Notes under the pieces: generated by a model
Database searches by the model: none
What the model was told of the DNA's origin: nothing
Seen by the model: only the letters and a program-made list of their open reading frames with translations
Made by a program: the position numbers and the translations under genes
Shown: one piece after another, positions 1 through 10,689 of the stretch
How positions within the stretch are numbered: position 1 is the first letter of the stretch
Layout of the letters: each line of letters opens with the position of its first letter
DNA from: Tetracentron sinense
Taxonomy: Eukaryota; Streptophyta; Magnoliopsida; Trochodendrales; Trochodendraceae
Length of the DNA stretch: 64,000 nucleotides
Assembly (NCBI GenBank): GCA_015143295.1
Contig: CM026564.1
Span: 12,388,416-12,452,415 of the forward strand
Direction of reading: 5' to 3'

Positions 1-457
1 TAAGAGTGAACCGACCAAAAGACCATAATACCCTTACTGAAATTTTTGCAAAAACACGAGTACCAAGCGATCGGTGTTAATGACCGATCGATCGGTTGCC
101 TACCGATCGATCGGTTTCATAACCGAGCGATCGGTTAAAATTTCACTCTCTGGAAAATTTTCCCATACAAAAATCTTGACCAGTCGATAGCTACCGATCG
201 ATAGGTTTTGGACCGATCGATCGCTCTATGGACCAAGCGATCGGTTGCCTGCAGGTCAAGACTGTTTTGGCCATATCTTTTGACTCGCTCGTCGGATTTT
301 GACGATTCAACTTGCGTTGGGTTCGTACTTCGAAAAGGAAAATTTTTGACTTTTCAAAATTTTCAATTTCTTCCTTATTTATTAATTATACCTCTTTAAA
401 GGCAAAATGGTAACGAAAGTGTCATGCATTAAATGTGAAAAAGTCCGGGGCTCTACA
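1..457 (-). mobile_element. Ty3/gypsy LTR fragment (5' end of an A-type LTR)
   Basis: The segment ends in GGGGCTCTACA at 457, the reverse complement of the TGTAGAGCCCC start of the LTRs of element A. The window edge cuts it on the left. It carries the palindrome array (62-245) and the roughly 60-bp block found upstream of that array in the other Ty3 LTRs (about 265-320). It resembles the matching part of the A2 LTR near 59212-59591. Whether it is a solo LTR or the end of a full element cannot be seen. Confidence 0.85.
62..245 (-). promoter_or_regulatory. U3 palindrome array
   Basis: This is a series of 14-mers close to the perfect palindrome ACCGATCGATCGGT, in two blocks around the spacer that includes ACTCTCTGGAAAATTTTCCC. 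It is the left-most copy of a module seen in every Ty3 and Ty1 LTR here whose 5' half is present. Function as a U3 regulatory array is inferred from its place just upstream of the TATA box in the complete LTRs. Confidence 0.6.
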
Positions 458-1375
458 CCGCCACATGAACTTTTAAATTCAATTTATCCTTCCAAATACA
501 TTATCCCTAATGGGCCTTCGAGATTGACATACTATCTAACCCATAACCCATTGCAAATCATCCGGGTTTCCAAGACTTATGATTAAGCCATGAGAAACAA
601 TTACTCATGAAATTGTTTTTTGAAAAAATCCTTTAATAAGTATAATACCTTTTAATAAAAGTATATTTCAAAACTTATTTTGTTTTCAAAATCACTTGCG
701 TAGGATTTGAACTTAATCAACTGTCTTACCCGGAACTTAGATAATCTCTCACATTAATGAGCATGAATTTCTTGTTTGAAATTCATTATGACTCAAACAA
801 CTTTCTGACTATCCAACTGTCACTGTATTGTATTCCCTAAGTTAGAAAATACGTTTGTGGAATCAAAACAGTCAGATCACTGCCCAGTCATAGATGAACT
901 CATCAGATCTAAGGATCATCGAAACCGTTCAATGTGAATGAGAGACCAACTATATGATAGTATGTTTATGCAAGAGGTCTCTCATTGAATGCAATCAGTC
1001 AGTGTACATTTAAGCACCCATTTGCTGATGTGTAGTCTCCACTATAATAGTTCAAGATAGAACTACACCTCAACTATTGAGAACATCTTAGCATTCTGGT
1101 AGCCATATAAGTGAAGTGCCAAGCTTCACCCACAGCTGTGACTATATAAGGTATAAGGAACCAGAAATTTATATCAACCTGTGATAATCTAATCACATAA
1201 CTTTCCTACAATATATCCTATGGACCTTTATCGATATCTCATATCGTATAGATCATCTCATGATCATGGTCAATTACTCATAATGTATACATAATTGATT
1301 AAGAAGAAGCATTTATTAATCAAATTAATAAGGTTCTAACAATCTAAATGACTTTTCTGGGCATCATGTCCAACA
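458..1375 (-). mobile_element. Terminal part of LTR of family X
   Basis: The segment ends in ATGTCCAACA at 1375, i.e. an LTR starting TGTTGGACAT on the minus strand. Its start resembles the B LTRs (TGTTGGACA...ATGCCC) and internal stretches are similar (CCTACAAT...CCTATGGA...CTTTAT), but it is a different, more diverged family. No coding frame is visible. The left part is cut by the Ty3 LTR at 1-457. The target duplication after 1375 would be CATCA; its partner lies outside the window. Confidence 0.6.
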
Positions 1376-2098
1376 CATCAAAGAAGAGAGCTAGGACTAT
1401 GTCATACCAGTCCGCAGGGTCAGCTCAGTCACAGAGGACGTATTCTGCATCGCTGCATCGCAGGCTCCTCGCCCTTTTGCTCCATCGGCTCCATGCCCGG
1501 TTACTACTCAGGCTCCTCACCCTGTATTACCTTATGCCACTGGAAATACTCCCTTCACATACTCATATGAGCCATGTACTTATTGCGGAAGGAGGCATTT
1601 GGCCGACAACTGTAGAAAGGTGACAGGAAGTTGTTTCCACTGTGGTGACCAAGGCCACATGATTTGAGATTGCCCTTGACGTCATCTACTAGCTCAATCT
1701 TAAGGGAGCAGGCCTCCTGTTAGGCAGTCAGATCAGCAGAGTTCTTCGCATGCCTCGAGGCCCTCACAGTCTACACGGCCACCTCGTCAAACAACTCAGG
1801 GCCGATTCTTTGCCCTATCAGAGCGGGATGCACGTGCATCGGATGATGTCGTGCAAGGTACGCAAAAATATTGAGATTTAAGTTATGAATATGTGCTATT
1901 GTATGATGTGGTTGCTTGTGTACTATATGATACTTATACATTATGGATGTCCTTGCTTGAAATACCTTAATATTAGTTATTTAATTTTTTAGGCGCTTTG
2001 TTAGTAAATAAGTGTTTAGCCTGAGTGTTAATCGACACAAGATCCACTCACTCTTTTGTCTCACCCAGTTTTGGAAAGGGTTTCTTAGAGGAATCTAG
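1376..2098 (+). pseudogene. Relic I: Ty3/gypsy gag 3' end and protease start
   Basis: Around 1580-1675 the sequence encodes two zinc knuckles (CTYCGRRHLADNC, then CFHCGDQGHMI followed by a stop where Arg is expected, then DC). After a putative intron (1858-1992) the frame resumes as the aspartic protease start, with the DTG-like motif read as DTR and followed by a serine/histidine-rich stretch. Two stops in otherwise conserved codons show it is dead. It is the oldest coding layer visible: X inserted on its left, and B cuts it at 2099 after the possible target site TCTAG. The rest of its pol should lie beyond the window. Confidence 0.75.
1858..1992 (+). other. Putative gag-pol intron (relic I)
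   Basis: The donor GTGCAAG|GTACG and the acceptor TTTTTTAG|GCG enclose 135 nt. Removing it joins the Val-Gln-Gly end of gag to the Leu-Leu-Val start of protease in one phase-1 Gly codon, exactly as in elements A, C, E and A2. Splicing is inferred, not shown. Confidence 0.6.
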
Positions 2099-2627
2099 TG
2101 TTGGACAAATATGCCCTCAAAAGCCAATAAGAGACTTTTCAATGTTGATTAAACAAGCATCATATTCACACAACCAACTATAAAGGGTATTTATATTAAT
2201 TACTATCCCATTTGATGATGACATAAAGTTTCATAGGTAACATTATAGGAAAATCATGCAAAGGTTGCGAGGAGATACAATTTTCCGATTCCTTGTAAAC
2301 CTAATATTGTTCGAAGCCTCTAGAGTACTGGTTGGGAGCCGTACTTCATCTTGGCTCACGTGTAGTTCTATGAGATAGTGTGATGAATCTCATTCATAGA
2401 GAGTGGTGACTCTTGACTAACATTTGAGTATATGTAGCAAGTATATAATACTGAACGGGGTCACTAGTGGATACCTTATAGAATACACTGTCAGATTGTA
2501 TTAGGGTTATCCATTTGACAAATTATCCTTACACCTGAGAGGTTAACATCTTCTCAAATATTTGTCTATATGGCTTTGATGTGCCAATTGGAAATGTCCA
2601 ATACAAAAGACTAACTCCGGGTACGTT
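2099..2627 (+). mobile_element. B LTR1, first segment
   Basis: It starts TGTTGGACAAATATGCCC and matches LTR2 at 52176. It breaks at ACGTT (2623-2627), which is repeated at 7568-7572 on the other side of the reverse B solo LTR. No gene is present. Confidence 0.8.
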
Positions 2628-4903
2628 TGAAAGTATGCCTCTTTTTAATTTTAGAAAAACAGTTCTTGGGGGGCATACATCGAATCCCAAGATCTGACTA
2701 AGATTCTAATTGATTTTATTCAATGAAGGTAGGAATAACATTCACCTTTGTGACTTTGAAATTGTTAAGTCAAATCCACCTAAGAATAGTACTCGCAAAA
2801 CTTCACAAGTGTCAAGTCTCTTGTTGATTCACATGAACCTTCTTTTTCCTTTAAAGCTTTCTCTAATGGAAGCTAATGACCCTTCCAAATTTCCAGCTCT
2901 AGGATCTTGAAATAAAGATCCAATCTTTATTACCAAGAACCTTTCTTGATCAAACAAGAATTGATGATCTTCTTCTCTTGATATTCAACCTAGAAGACAA
3001 AAGAGAAGAGAGGTGGAGGATGTGAGGTATTGAGGGAGGGAGGAGAGAGAGATCCAAAAATTCTGGAAAATTAAATTGCCCACCAGCCTTGGATGTCCAC
3101 CTCTATTTATAAGGATTTGCGTTGCTTGCAACTCAGGAGTCCACTTTCTAATCCAATTAGAATTTCTCAATTCTTTTCATTTTTGATTTCTCCTTAATTA
3201 ATTAGGATTAATCAAAATAGAAACTAACCTTATCCCTTAGTATCCAACTAATCTTATCCTTATCCTAATCCAATTAGGATTTGTTGATTAGCAGGAAAAT
3301 AATAGAATTCTTGTCCAACAAGGAATCTTTAATTAGTAACTAACTCTAACTAACTAACCAACCTTATCCAATAAGGATATTAGTTATTAGAAACTAACTA
3401 AAAATAATAACAATTATTATTTCCTCCATGAAGTGGGCATCCCACCCTAGGTGGGCCTCACTTCACACGCCCAAAGGGTTTCCAAAACCCTCTTGGTCAC
3501 TTGAATTATTCTTTTATAATAATTCCCAATGGGTCCTACCCATTTGGTTTTTCACATCTAATGTGATTCCACCTTTTAGAGCTTCACTATACCATATAGT
3601 GATTACTTAGAGAAATTAATTAATTTAATTAATAATTAAATTAAATACTTTAAGAAGGTCCTTGTATGTGGGATCTAAAGGGATCTCTTATTTCCGGTTG
3701 TGGGACCAAATACTCAACCTCTTGGTTAAAGCATTGTTACTAGGAAACACCTTTCCTACAATCCATTAGGATTATAGAATTTTATCTAAGTCCCTGGACT
3801 TTCACCATTCACAATAATGTTCATTAACACAATGTGATTAACCTCCAGAAATTAGATAATTGCTTGTAAGGACCATCTTGCAATATATTTACAAATAAAT
3901 CATTCCACATTCCGATATCACTTGTAAGCTTCCGGGATTGGAACAATTCCACTGTCTTAGTCCCTAGCTTATGAATAGAACCCTTTCTCATGATTACTTT
4001 TTCATTAAATTGAACCTCCAAAACACTTTTGAAGAAACATTAGAAAAGAACTGACATATATATATATATATATATACTTTTTTATATTCAAAATATCAAC
4101 TTCGATAAAGACCATTTACCGAAAAATACCAGTACTGGATTTAATAGTTCAGTTCAACAAGTATCACCTTAATATCATTATCTCCAATTAAGGAGTTGTG
4201 GATTCCTTATTGAGTGTTTACACACTTCTCCAAATATTGTGTATATGACCTAACGTACTCGGAGTTAGTCCTGTGTATTGGACATTGCCGATTGGCATAT
4301 CAAAGCCATATAGACAGATGTCTGAGAAGATGTTAACCTCTCAGGTCTAAGGACAATTTGTCAAATGGATAACCCTTATAGAATCTGACAGTGTATTCCA
4401 TAGGGTATCCATTAGTGACCCCGTTCAGTATTATGTACTTGCTACATATACTCACATGTTAGTTAAGAGTCACCACTCTCTGTGAATGAGATTCATCACA
4501 CTATCTCATAGAACTACACATGTGCAAGTCAAGATGAAGTATTGCGCCCAACCAGTACTCTAGAGGCTTCAAACAATATTAGGTTTACAAGGAACAGGAA
4601 AATCATATCTCCTCGCAACCTTTGCATGATTTTCCTACAATGTTACCTATGGAACTTTATGTCATCATCATATGAGACAGTAATTAATATATGTAGCACC
4701 CCGGACTTTTTCATCCTTAATGAATAGCACCTTTGTAGCTAGTTGGACGTTTTTGTAGTCTAATTAATAAATAAGGGAGAAATCAGAAATTCCAAAATGT
4801 CAGGAATGTTCATTTTCGAAAGACGGATCCAACGCAAGTTGAATCGTCGAAATCCGACGAGCGAGTCAAAAGATATGGTCAAAACAGTCCAGGCATACAG
4901 AGC

Positions 4904-5158
4904 ACCGATCGCTCGGTCCAGTCAGCGATCGATCGGTCCATAACCGATCGATCGGTAGCTATCGCACGGTCAAAAATTTTGTATGGGGAAATTTTCCAGA
5001 GAGTGAGTTTTTGACCGGTCGATCGGTCATAAACACCGATCGCTCGGTAGGCAACCGATCGATCGGTCATGACCACCGATCGCTCGGTCTTTGCGTTTTT
5101 GCAAAAATTTCAGTAAGGGCGTTTTCATCTTTTGGGTGTTAAACCCTTACCTATAAGG
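4904..5158 (+). promoter_or_regulatory. U3 palindrome array and TATA-like box of LTR D
   Basis: About seven 14-mers of type ACCGATCGATCGGT or ACCGATCGCTCGGT lie at roughly 19-21-bp steps between 4904 and 5088, in two blocks around GGGGAAATTTTCCAGAGAG. CTATAAGG at 5151-5158 lies in TATA-box position. The promoter role is inferred from position. Confidence 0.65.
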
Positions 5159-5931
5159 GTTTGCTCGACCCTTTGAGCCCTCATTCACAACCCTTAGACA
5201 TTTTGAGAGCTAGAGAGTGAGAAGAAGAGGCTTTTGACCTAGGGTTTCCATTGAGGAAGAAATCAAAGGGGTGGACCATCCTAGGTCGTCCTCACACTTG
5301 GATTTGCTTCAAGTTCAAGGCTTGGATTCTCCAAATCCAACCTCAAACTCGTGTGGAGTACCTCTTCCAAGCTAGGGCAGCGTTTCTACATCATCCTCAA
5401 GGATTTTCCTTCCCTTTTCAAGGTTAGTACACTCTTCCTAGTTACTTTGGTAATAACCTAGGATTTTCCTAAGTAAATATGTGTTGGATTTTCCCCATTG
5501 CTCCCTTGTGTTGGTATATGCTAAATCCCTAAAACATAAACAAGATAATACAAACAAATTGTGGAATGTATGAATGGATGAGGAGTGGAGGCGATTGGAT
5601 GCCACGTTGTGATGTGTTGAATGATGGGAAAAATGGTGGAAGGGCATATTACGCATAATGGACACACCCCAAGTGTTTGATGAAATGTTCGAATGAGAAA
5701 ATATGAAATAACTAAAGGTAAAAAGGTTGAATACCACATGTTCGATAGAATGCATGAATAAACTAAGATTTGAAAGCATGAGTCACATAAATGTTCCCCA
5801 TTTGGTAAGTTGTATACATGTGTCTATTTCGCTTCTTAAATTCTCATGTGAGTTGAAATTGTTAAAATGTTATGCGTCATCATGATTTCACGATTTCTAT
5901 GCACGAGCACATATGTAAAAGAAAAGGATAT

Positions 5932-6815
5932 TGTCAAGGAGGTTGGTAGCCCCGGTTAAGGGTGCTAGCCTCTGGCTCATAAGAAATGTATTGCACTGTC
6001 AAGGGGGTTGGTAGCCCAGGGATGTGCGGGTGCTAACCCCTGGCTCATAAGAAAGGTATTGCACTGTCAAGGGGGTTGGTAGCCCAGGGATGTGCGGGTG
6101 CTAACCCCTGGCTCATAAGAAAGTACTCGGAATTGTTGCACTGTCAAGGAGGTTGGTAGCCCCGGTTAAGGGTGCTAACCTCTGGCTCATAAGAAAGGAA
6201 ATGGTATTGTCAAGGAGGTTGGTAGCCCAGGATTTTGCGGGTGCTAACCTCTGGCTCATAAGAAGTGTATTGTACTGTCAAGGAGGTTGGTAGCCCAGGA
6301 TTATGTGGGTGCTAACCTCTGGCTCATAAGAAGTGTATTGTACTGTCAAGGGGGTTGGTAGCCCAGGGATGTGCGGGTGCTAACCCCTGGCTCATAAGAA
6401 AGTACTCGGAATTGTTGCACTGTCAAGGAGGTTGGTAGCCCCGGTTAAGGGTGCTAACCTCTGGCTCATAAGAAAGGAAATGGTATTGTCAAGGAGGTTG
6501 GTAGCCCAGGATTATGCGGGTGCTAACCTCTGGCTCATAAGAAGTGTATTGTACTGTCAAGGGGGTTGGTAGCCCAGGGATGTGCGGGTGCTAACCCCTG
6601 GCTCATAAGAAAGGTATTGTACTGTCAAGGGGGTTGGTAGCCCAGGGATGTGCGGGTGCTAACCCCTGGCTCATAAGAAAGGTATTGTACTGTCAAGGGG
6701 GTTGGTAGCCCAGGGATGTGCGGGTGCTAACCCCTGGCTCATAAGAAAGGTATTGTACTGTCAAGGAGGTTGGTAGCCCAGGGATATGCGGGTGCTAACC
6801 TCTGGCTCATAAGAA
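5932..6815 (+). repeat. 13-unit hairpin minisatellite in LTR D
   Basis: Each unit of about 64-75 bp reads TGTCAAGG(A/G)GGTTGGTAGCC ... GGGTGCTAACC(T/C)CTGG followed by CTCATAAGAA. The arms G(A/G)GGTT and AACC(T/C)C can pair, with a second pairing of AGC/GCT and CCC/GGG further in. Seven units have A paired with T and six have G paired with C; none is mixed. It lies downstream of the TATA box, so it should be in the LTR transcript unless spliced out. Confidence 0.9.
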
Positions 6816-6999
6816 ATATTAAAAGGACAACTCAAAGAGGAATTGTATGATGCATAGACATGTTTTAGTTTCATAATAATTATGACTTGATAAAATGTTT
6901 ATGTATGAGGTTGCTAGAAATGATTATGAACTATACTCCTCCCATTTCTTGTATATGATGTTGTTCGTTATTACCATTGTTAGTTAGGGGCTTGTACTC

Positions 7000-7020
7000 G
7001 CTGAGTATTCCATGCTCAGC
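7000..7020 (+). other. Conserved stem-loop GCTGAG-N9-CTCAGC
   Basis: A perfect 6-bp stem with the loop TATTCCATG lies 9 bases upstream of the short ORF start. The same stem-loop occurs at 11001-11021, 18488-18508, 30216-30236 (minus), 51149-51169, 56888-56908 and 57887-57907 (minus). Confidence 0.6.
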
Positions 7021-7029
7021 CGTACTTTC

Positions 7030-7185
7030 ATGTCGGCAGGTACCCGAGTCCCTCTCGACATTTGTGATCCGGGTCCTTGGATAGAGGAGGACTACGGCGA
7101 GGAGGAACCTTATGAGGATCTAGTAGTCGAGCCTCAGGCGGAGGCGAGAGACTTAGACCATTGGCCCCACGGGGATGACTATTGA
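7030..7185 (+). CDS. LTR short ORF, 51 aa (MSAG / PWIEEDY type)
   Basis: The ATG lies in ATGTCGGCAGGT, the same start as in the LTRs of A, A2, E, F and H (the last with one change). The product is very acidic: residues 9-17 are PLDICDPGP, followed by WIEEDYGEEE, and it ends DLDHWPHGDDY. I recognise no family. Homologous frames in LTRs that differ widely at the DNA level keep PFDxCxPxPWVEEEY, which argues for selection on the protein, but no product is known. It could be a leader upstream ORF or an exon. Confidence 0.45.
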   Translation: MSAGTRVPLDICDPGPWIEEDYGEEEPYEDLVVEPQAEARDLDHWPHGDDY

Positions 7186-7572
7186 GCGAGACAGAGTTGT
7201 ATTTTGTCTTTTGTATTTTGTTAGGTGGGCCTGTCCACCTTAGACTTAGACGTGTTTTGTATTTATGTTAACTTGGAATACTACAGTTTGGATCATTATA
7301 AAGAAAAGAAATTTTAGTTTCCGCTTCCGCAAATTATGTTTATCTTCCGCGCTCTGATTATCATTGTTTAGTACCTTATTTATCTTGTTCATTACAGGAT
7401 GGTTTGGCAGGTTTGTATAGTCCACCTAAAGTATCCCTAAACTCCTAGGGGGTATTTTGGGGCGTGACAATATAAATACCGTTTATAGTTGGTTGTGTGA
7501 ATATGATGCTTATCTAATCAACATAGAAAAGTCTCTTATTGGCTTTCGAGGGCATATATGTCCAACAACGTT

Positions 7573-7747
7573 GGGTCATGTACACAATGTATTGAGAAGT
7601 GTATAAACACTCAATAAGGAATCCACAACTCCTTAATTGGAGATAATGATATCAAGGTGATACTTGTTGAACAGAACTGTTAAATCCAGTACTGGTGCTT
7701 TTCTGTAAAATGGTCTTTATCGAAATTAATATTTTCAATATGGAAAA

Positions 7748-7781
<34 letters not shown>

Positions 7782-9148
7782 CAGTTATTTCCTAATGTCT
7801 CTTCCAAAGTGTTTTGGAGGTTCAGTTCAATGGAAAAATAATCATGAGAAATGGTTCTATTCAAAAGCTATGGAGTAGACAGTGGATTTGTTCCAATCCT
7901 GGAAGCTTACAAGTGATCTCAGAATGTGGAAGGATTTATTTGTAAATATATTGTGAGATGGTACTTACAAGCAATTCTCTAATTTCTGGAGGTTAGTCAC
8001 ATTGTGTTAATGGACATTATTGTGATTGGTGGAAGTCCAGGGACTTAGATAACATTCTATGATCCTAATGGAGTTTTAGGAAAAGTGTTTCCTAATAACA
8101 ATGCTTTAACCAAAAATGTTGAGTACTTTGTGGAAATAGGAGATCCTTTTAGATCCTACACACAAGGACCTTATTAAAGTATTTAATTTAATTATTAATT
8201 AAATTAATTAATTTCTCTAAGTAATCACTATATGATATAGTGCAGCTCTAAAAGGTGGAATCACATTAGATGTGAAAAAACAAATGGGTAGGACCCATTG
8301 GGGATTATTTTAAAAGAATAATTGAAGTGACCAAAAAGGGTTTAATACCCTAAAGGGCGTGTGGGGTGGGACCCACTTAGGGTGGGATGCCCACTCCATG
8401 AGGGAATAATAATTGTTATTATTTTTAATTAGTTTCTAAGAACTGATATCCTTATTGGATAAGGTTAGTTAGTTAGTTAGAGTTAGTTACTAATTAAAGA
8501 TTCATTGTTGGACAAGGATTCTATTAGTTTCTTGCTAATCAAGGAATCCTAATTGGATTAGGATAAGGATATGATTAGTTGGTTACTAATGGATAATGTT
8601 AGTTTCTATTTTTATTAATCCTAATTAATTAAGGAGAAATCAATAAAAGAAACAATTGAGGGAATCCTAATTAGATTAGGATAAGGATGAGATCCAAGAA
8701 GGATCTCTATATAAGGGGTGGACGTCCAAGGTGTTGGGCATATAATATAATTTCCAGATTTTTGGAAATCCTCTCCTCCCTCAATCTCACGCCCCTCTCT
8801 CTCTTCTCCCAAGGTGTACGGTCACACCTCCCCTCCCCTTGCTTCTCTTGTTTTTCTAGTTTGGAAATAGAAGAAGAATATTAAGGATCTTGTTAATCAA
8901 GAAAGGTTCTTGATCAATTAAAATTGGATCTTTATTTCAAGGTCGTAGAGCTGAAAATTTGGAAGGGCCATTAGCTTCCATTAGAGAAAGCATTAAAGGA
9001 AAAAGAAGGTTCGTGTGGATTGCGAAGGAGACTTGACACTTGTGAAGTTTTGCTAGTACTATTCTTATGTGGATTTGACTTAACAATTTTAAAGTCGGAA
9101 AGGTGATTGTTATTTCAACCTTCATTGAATAAAATCAATTAGAATCTC
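7573..9148 (+). mobile_element. B LTR1, second segment
   Basis: It continues LTR1 from the ACGTT duplication and parallels 52730-54225 of LTR2. It is interrupted at ATCTC (9144-9148) by element A. It contains a (TA)n tract near 7750-7778, pyrimidine-rich stretches near 8760-8860 and no coding frame of note. Confidence 0.8.
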
Positions 9149-9358
9149 TGTAGAGCCCCGGACCTTTTCACATTTATGCATGACCCTTCGTAGCCATTTT
9201 TCCTTTAAAGTAATGCAATTAATAAATAAGGAAGAAATTGGAAATTCCGAAACGTCAGAAATGTTCGTTTTCGAAGTACGAACCCAACGCAAGTTGAACC
9301 GTCGAAATCCGATGAGCGAGTCAAAAGATATGGTCAAAACAGTCCAGACATACAGAGA

Positions 9359-9610
9359 ACCGATCGCTCGGTCCAGTCAGCGATCGATCGGTCCATAACC
9401 GATCGATCGGTAGCTATCGCGCGGTCAGAAAGTTTGTATGGAGAAATTTTCCAGAGAGTGAAATTTCAACCGATCGCTCGGTTATGAAACCGATCGATCG
9501 GTAGGCAACCGATCGATCGGTCATTAACACCGATCGCTCGGTCCTCGCGTTTTACAGAATTTTCACTAAGGGCAATTTCGGCATTCGGGTGTTATACCCT
9601 TTCTTATATA
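9359..9610 (+). promoter_or_regulatory. U3 palindrome array and TATA box of A 5' LTR
   Basis: The 14-mers start at 9359, 9379, 9398, 9412 (degenerate), 9469, 9489, 9508 and 9529, so four plus four copies at near 20-bp steps. TTATATA at 9604-9610 follows. Transcription should start roughly 30 bp further on, placing the array in U3. Confidence 0.7.
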
Positions 9611-10462
9611 GGATTACCCGAGCCTTTAGGGCTCATTCTCAACCCTTAGAAGATTTGGGAGATTAGAAGAGAGGAGAAAGGGTTCCTAAACCTAGGGTTT
9701 CCATTTTGAAGAGAAATCTAAGGGTTTTGAAATCCTAGATCAACCTCAAGCTCGATTTCTTCAAGATTTCGGTTCAAGCATTCGTGGAGCTCGTGTGGGG
9801 CACTCTCCTCAAGCTAGGGCAACAACTCACGTGCGTTTGGTGGAGGATTTCTTCCCCCATTTGTCAAGGTCGGTGCTTTTTACTACCCTCCTAGTTATAG
9901 CCTCTCCTTTCCTTATTTCTTCTTGTTTTCCTTCATATATATATATATATTATGAGATGGGTGGTATGTATGGTAAATGGAGAGGGATGTTGGCGAATGG
10001 ATGCCGTGTGGATGATGTAATGAATGAATGGGGAAGGGCATAGTACTAATAATAAACATACAAGTGTGATGTGAGTATAACCCACCTAGAAAAGCATGTA
10101 GTAGGGTTAATGAATAATGAATGTACCATGTTTGATGAAATGCCAAGGTGAATAAAATGAATGATAAATGAAGAAAATGCATGTTTAAGGTTTATGGAAA
10201 TTGCTAGGGTTATGATAGTGTGATTGTTCGCTTTCCCTAAATGATATCAATATTAAATTGCCCAAATCATTGATGTTATGTGTTATGAATTACTCAAATG
10301 CCGTATTTAATTCCAAATGTAAGTATGCACACGACCTCACGAGCACGCATACATGACATGATTTACCGAGGTTTTCAAGAATGGGATTTAGAGGTGGGGC
10401 ATATCGTACGATATGTTTTACCTCGCTTTTGGCAAGGACAAGACAATCATACATTTTCATAA

Positions 10463-10689
10463 GAAGGGTCTCCCTTCCCTCGCAAGTGCATACTTAACAT
10501 AAGAAGGGCCTCCCTTCCCTCGCAAGTACATCTCACAAGAACATCTCACAAGTGAAAGGACATGACATGAGCATTTAGGAAGAAGGGTCTCCCTTCCCTC
10601 ACAAGTAGTTTACTTTTCCAAGCATGATACAAGCATGACATGGCACGGCATGACAAGCATGGGCATTTAGGATGAAGGGTCTCCCTTCC
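10463..10689 (+). repeat. Four GAAGGG(T/C)CTCCCTTC hairpins in A 5' LTR
   Basis: Perfect 6-bp inverted repeats with a 3-base loop lie at 10463, 10503, 10582 and 10675, each followed by CCTC(A/G)CAAGT and embedded in CATGACATGGCATGAC-like repeats. They occupy the LTR place where D, E and H have the GAGGTT/AACCTC hairpin array. Confidence 0.85.

Larger units (their letters stand above)
4692..7469 (+). mobile_element. Solo LTR D (Ty3/gypsy, E/H-like family)
   Basis: It starts TGTAGCACCCCGG and ends GGGGCGTGACA, and is flanked by ATATA at 4687-4691 and 7470-7474. At 2778 bp it is the longest LTR here because its hairpin array has 13 units. In order it holds the block with GAGCGAGTCAAAAGATATGG, the palindrome array, a TATA-like box, a possible splice donor AAG|GTTAGTAC near 5421, the hairpin array, a stem-loop and a short ORF. 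There is no internal domain. Confidence 0.92.
2628..7567 (-). mobile_element. Reverse B-family solo LTR inserted in B LTR1
   Basis: Reading the minus strand it begins TGTTGGACATATATGCCCTC at 7567 and ends ...GCATACTTTCA at 2628, the same termini as the B LTRs. The host LTR sequence is duplicated as ACGTT at 2623-2627 and 7568-7572. Its own length without the inserted D LTR is 2157 bp. No interior is present, so it is a solo LTR left by recombination. Long AT-rich stretches and a (TA)n tract (about 4057-4075) are all it holds. Confidence 0.85.

Noticed and set aside
4057..4075. (TA)n tracts at 4057, 7750, 9937 and 17424 as origin or matrix-attachment signals
   Set aside because: Ordinary microsatellites in AT-rich LTR sequence; nothing further supports such a role.
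5932..6815. CRISPR-like array (regular repeats with short variable parts)
   Set aside because: Units are directly adjacent variants of one another without unique spacers, inside a plant LTR; it is a minisatellite.
9913..10182. Minus-strand frames of 70-130 codons within LTRs (for example 9913-10182, 17400-17669, 5438-5779)
   Set aside because: They repeat only because the LTRs repeat, show low-complexity His/Ser/Phe composition and have no conserved counterpart in more distant LTRs.
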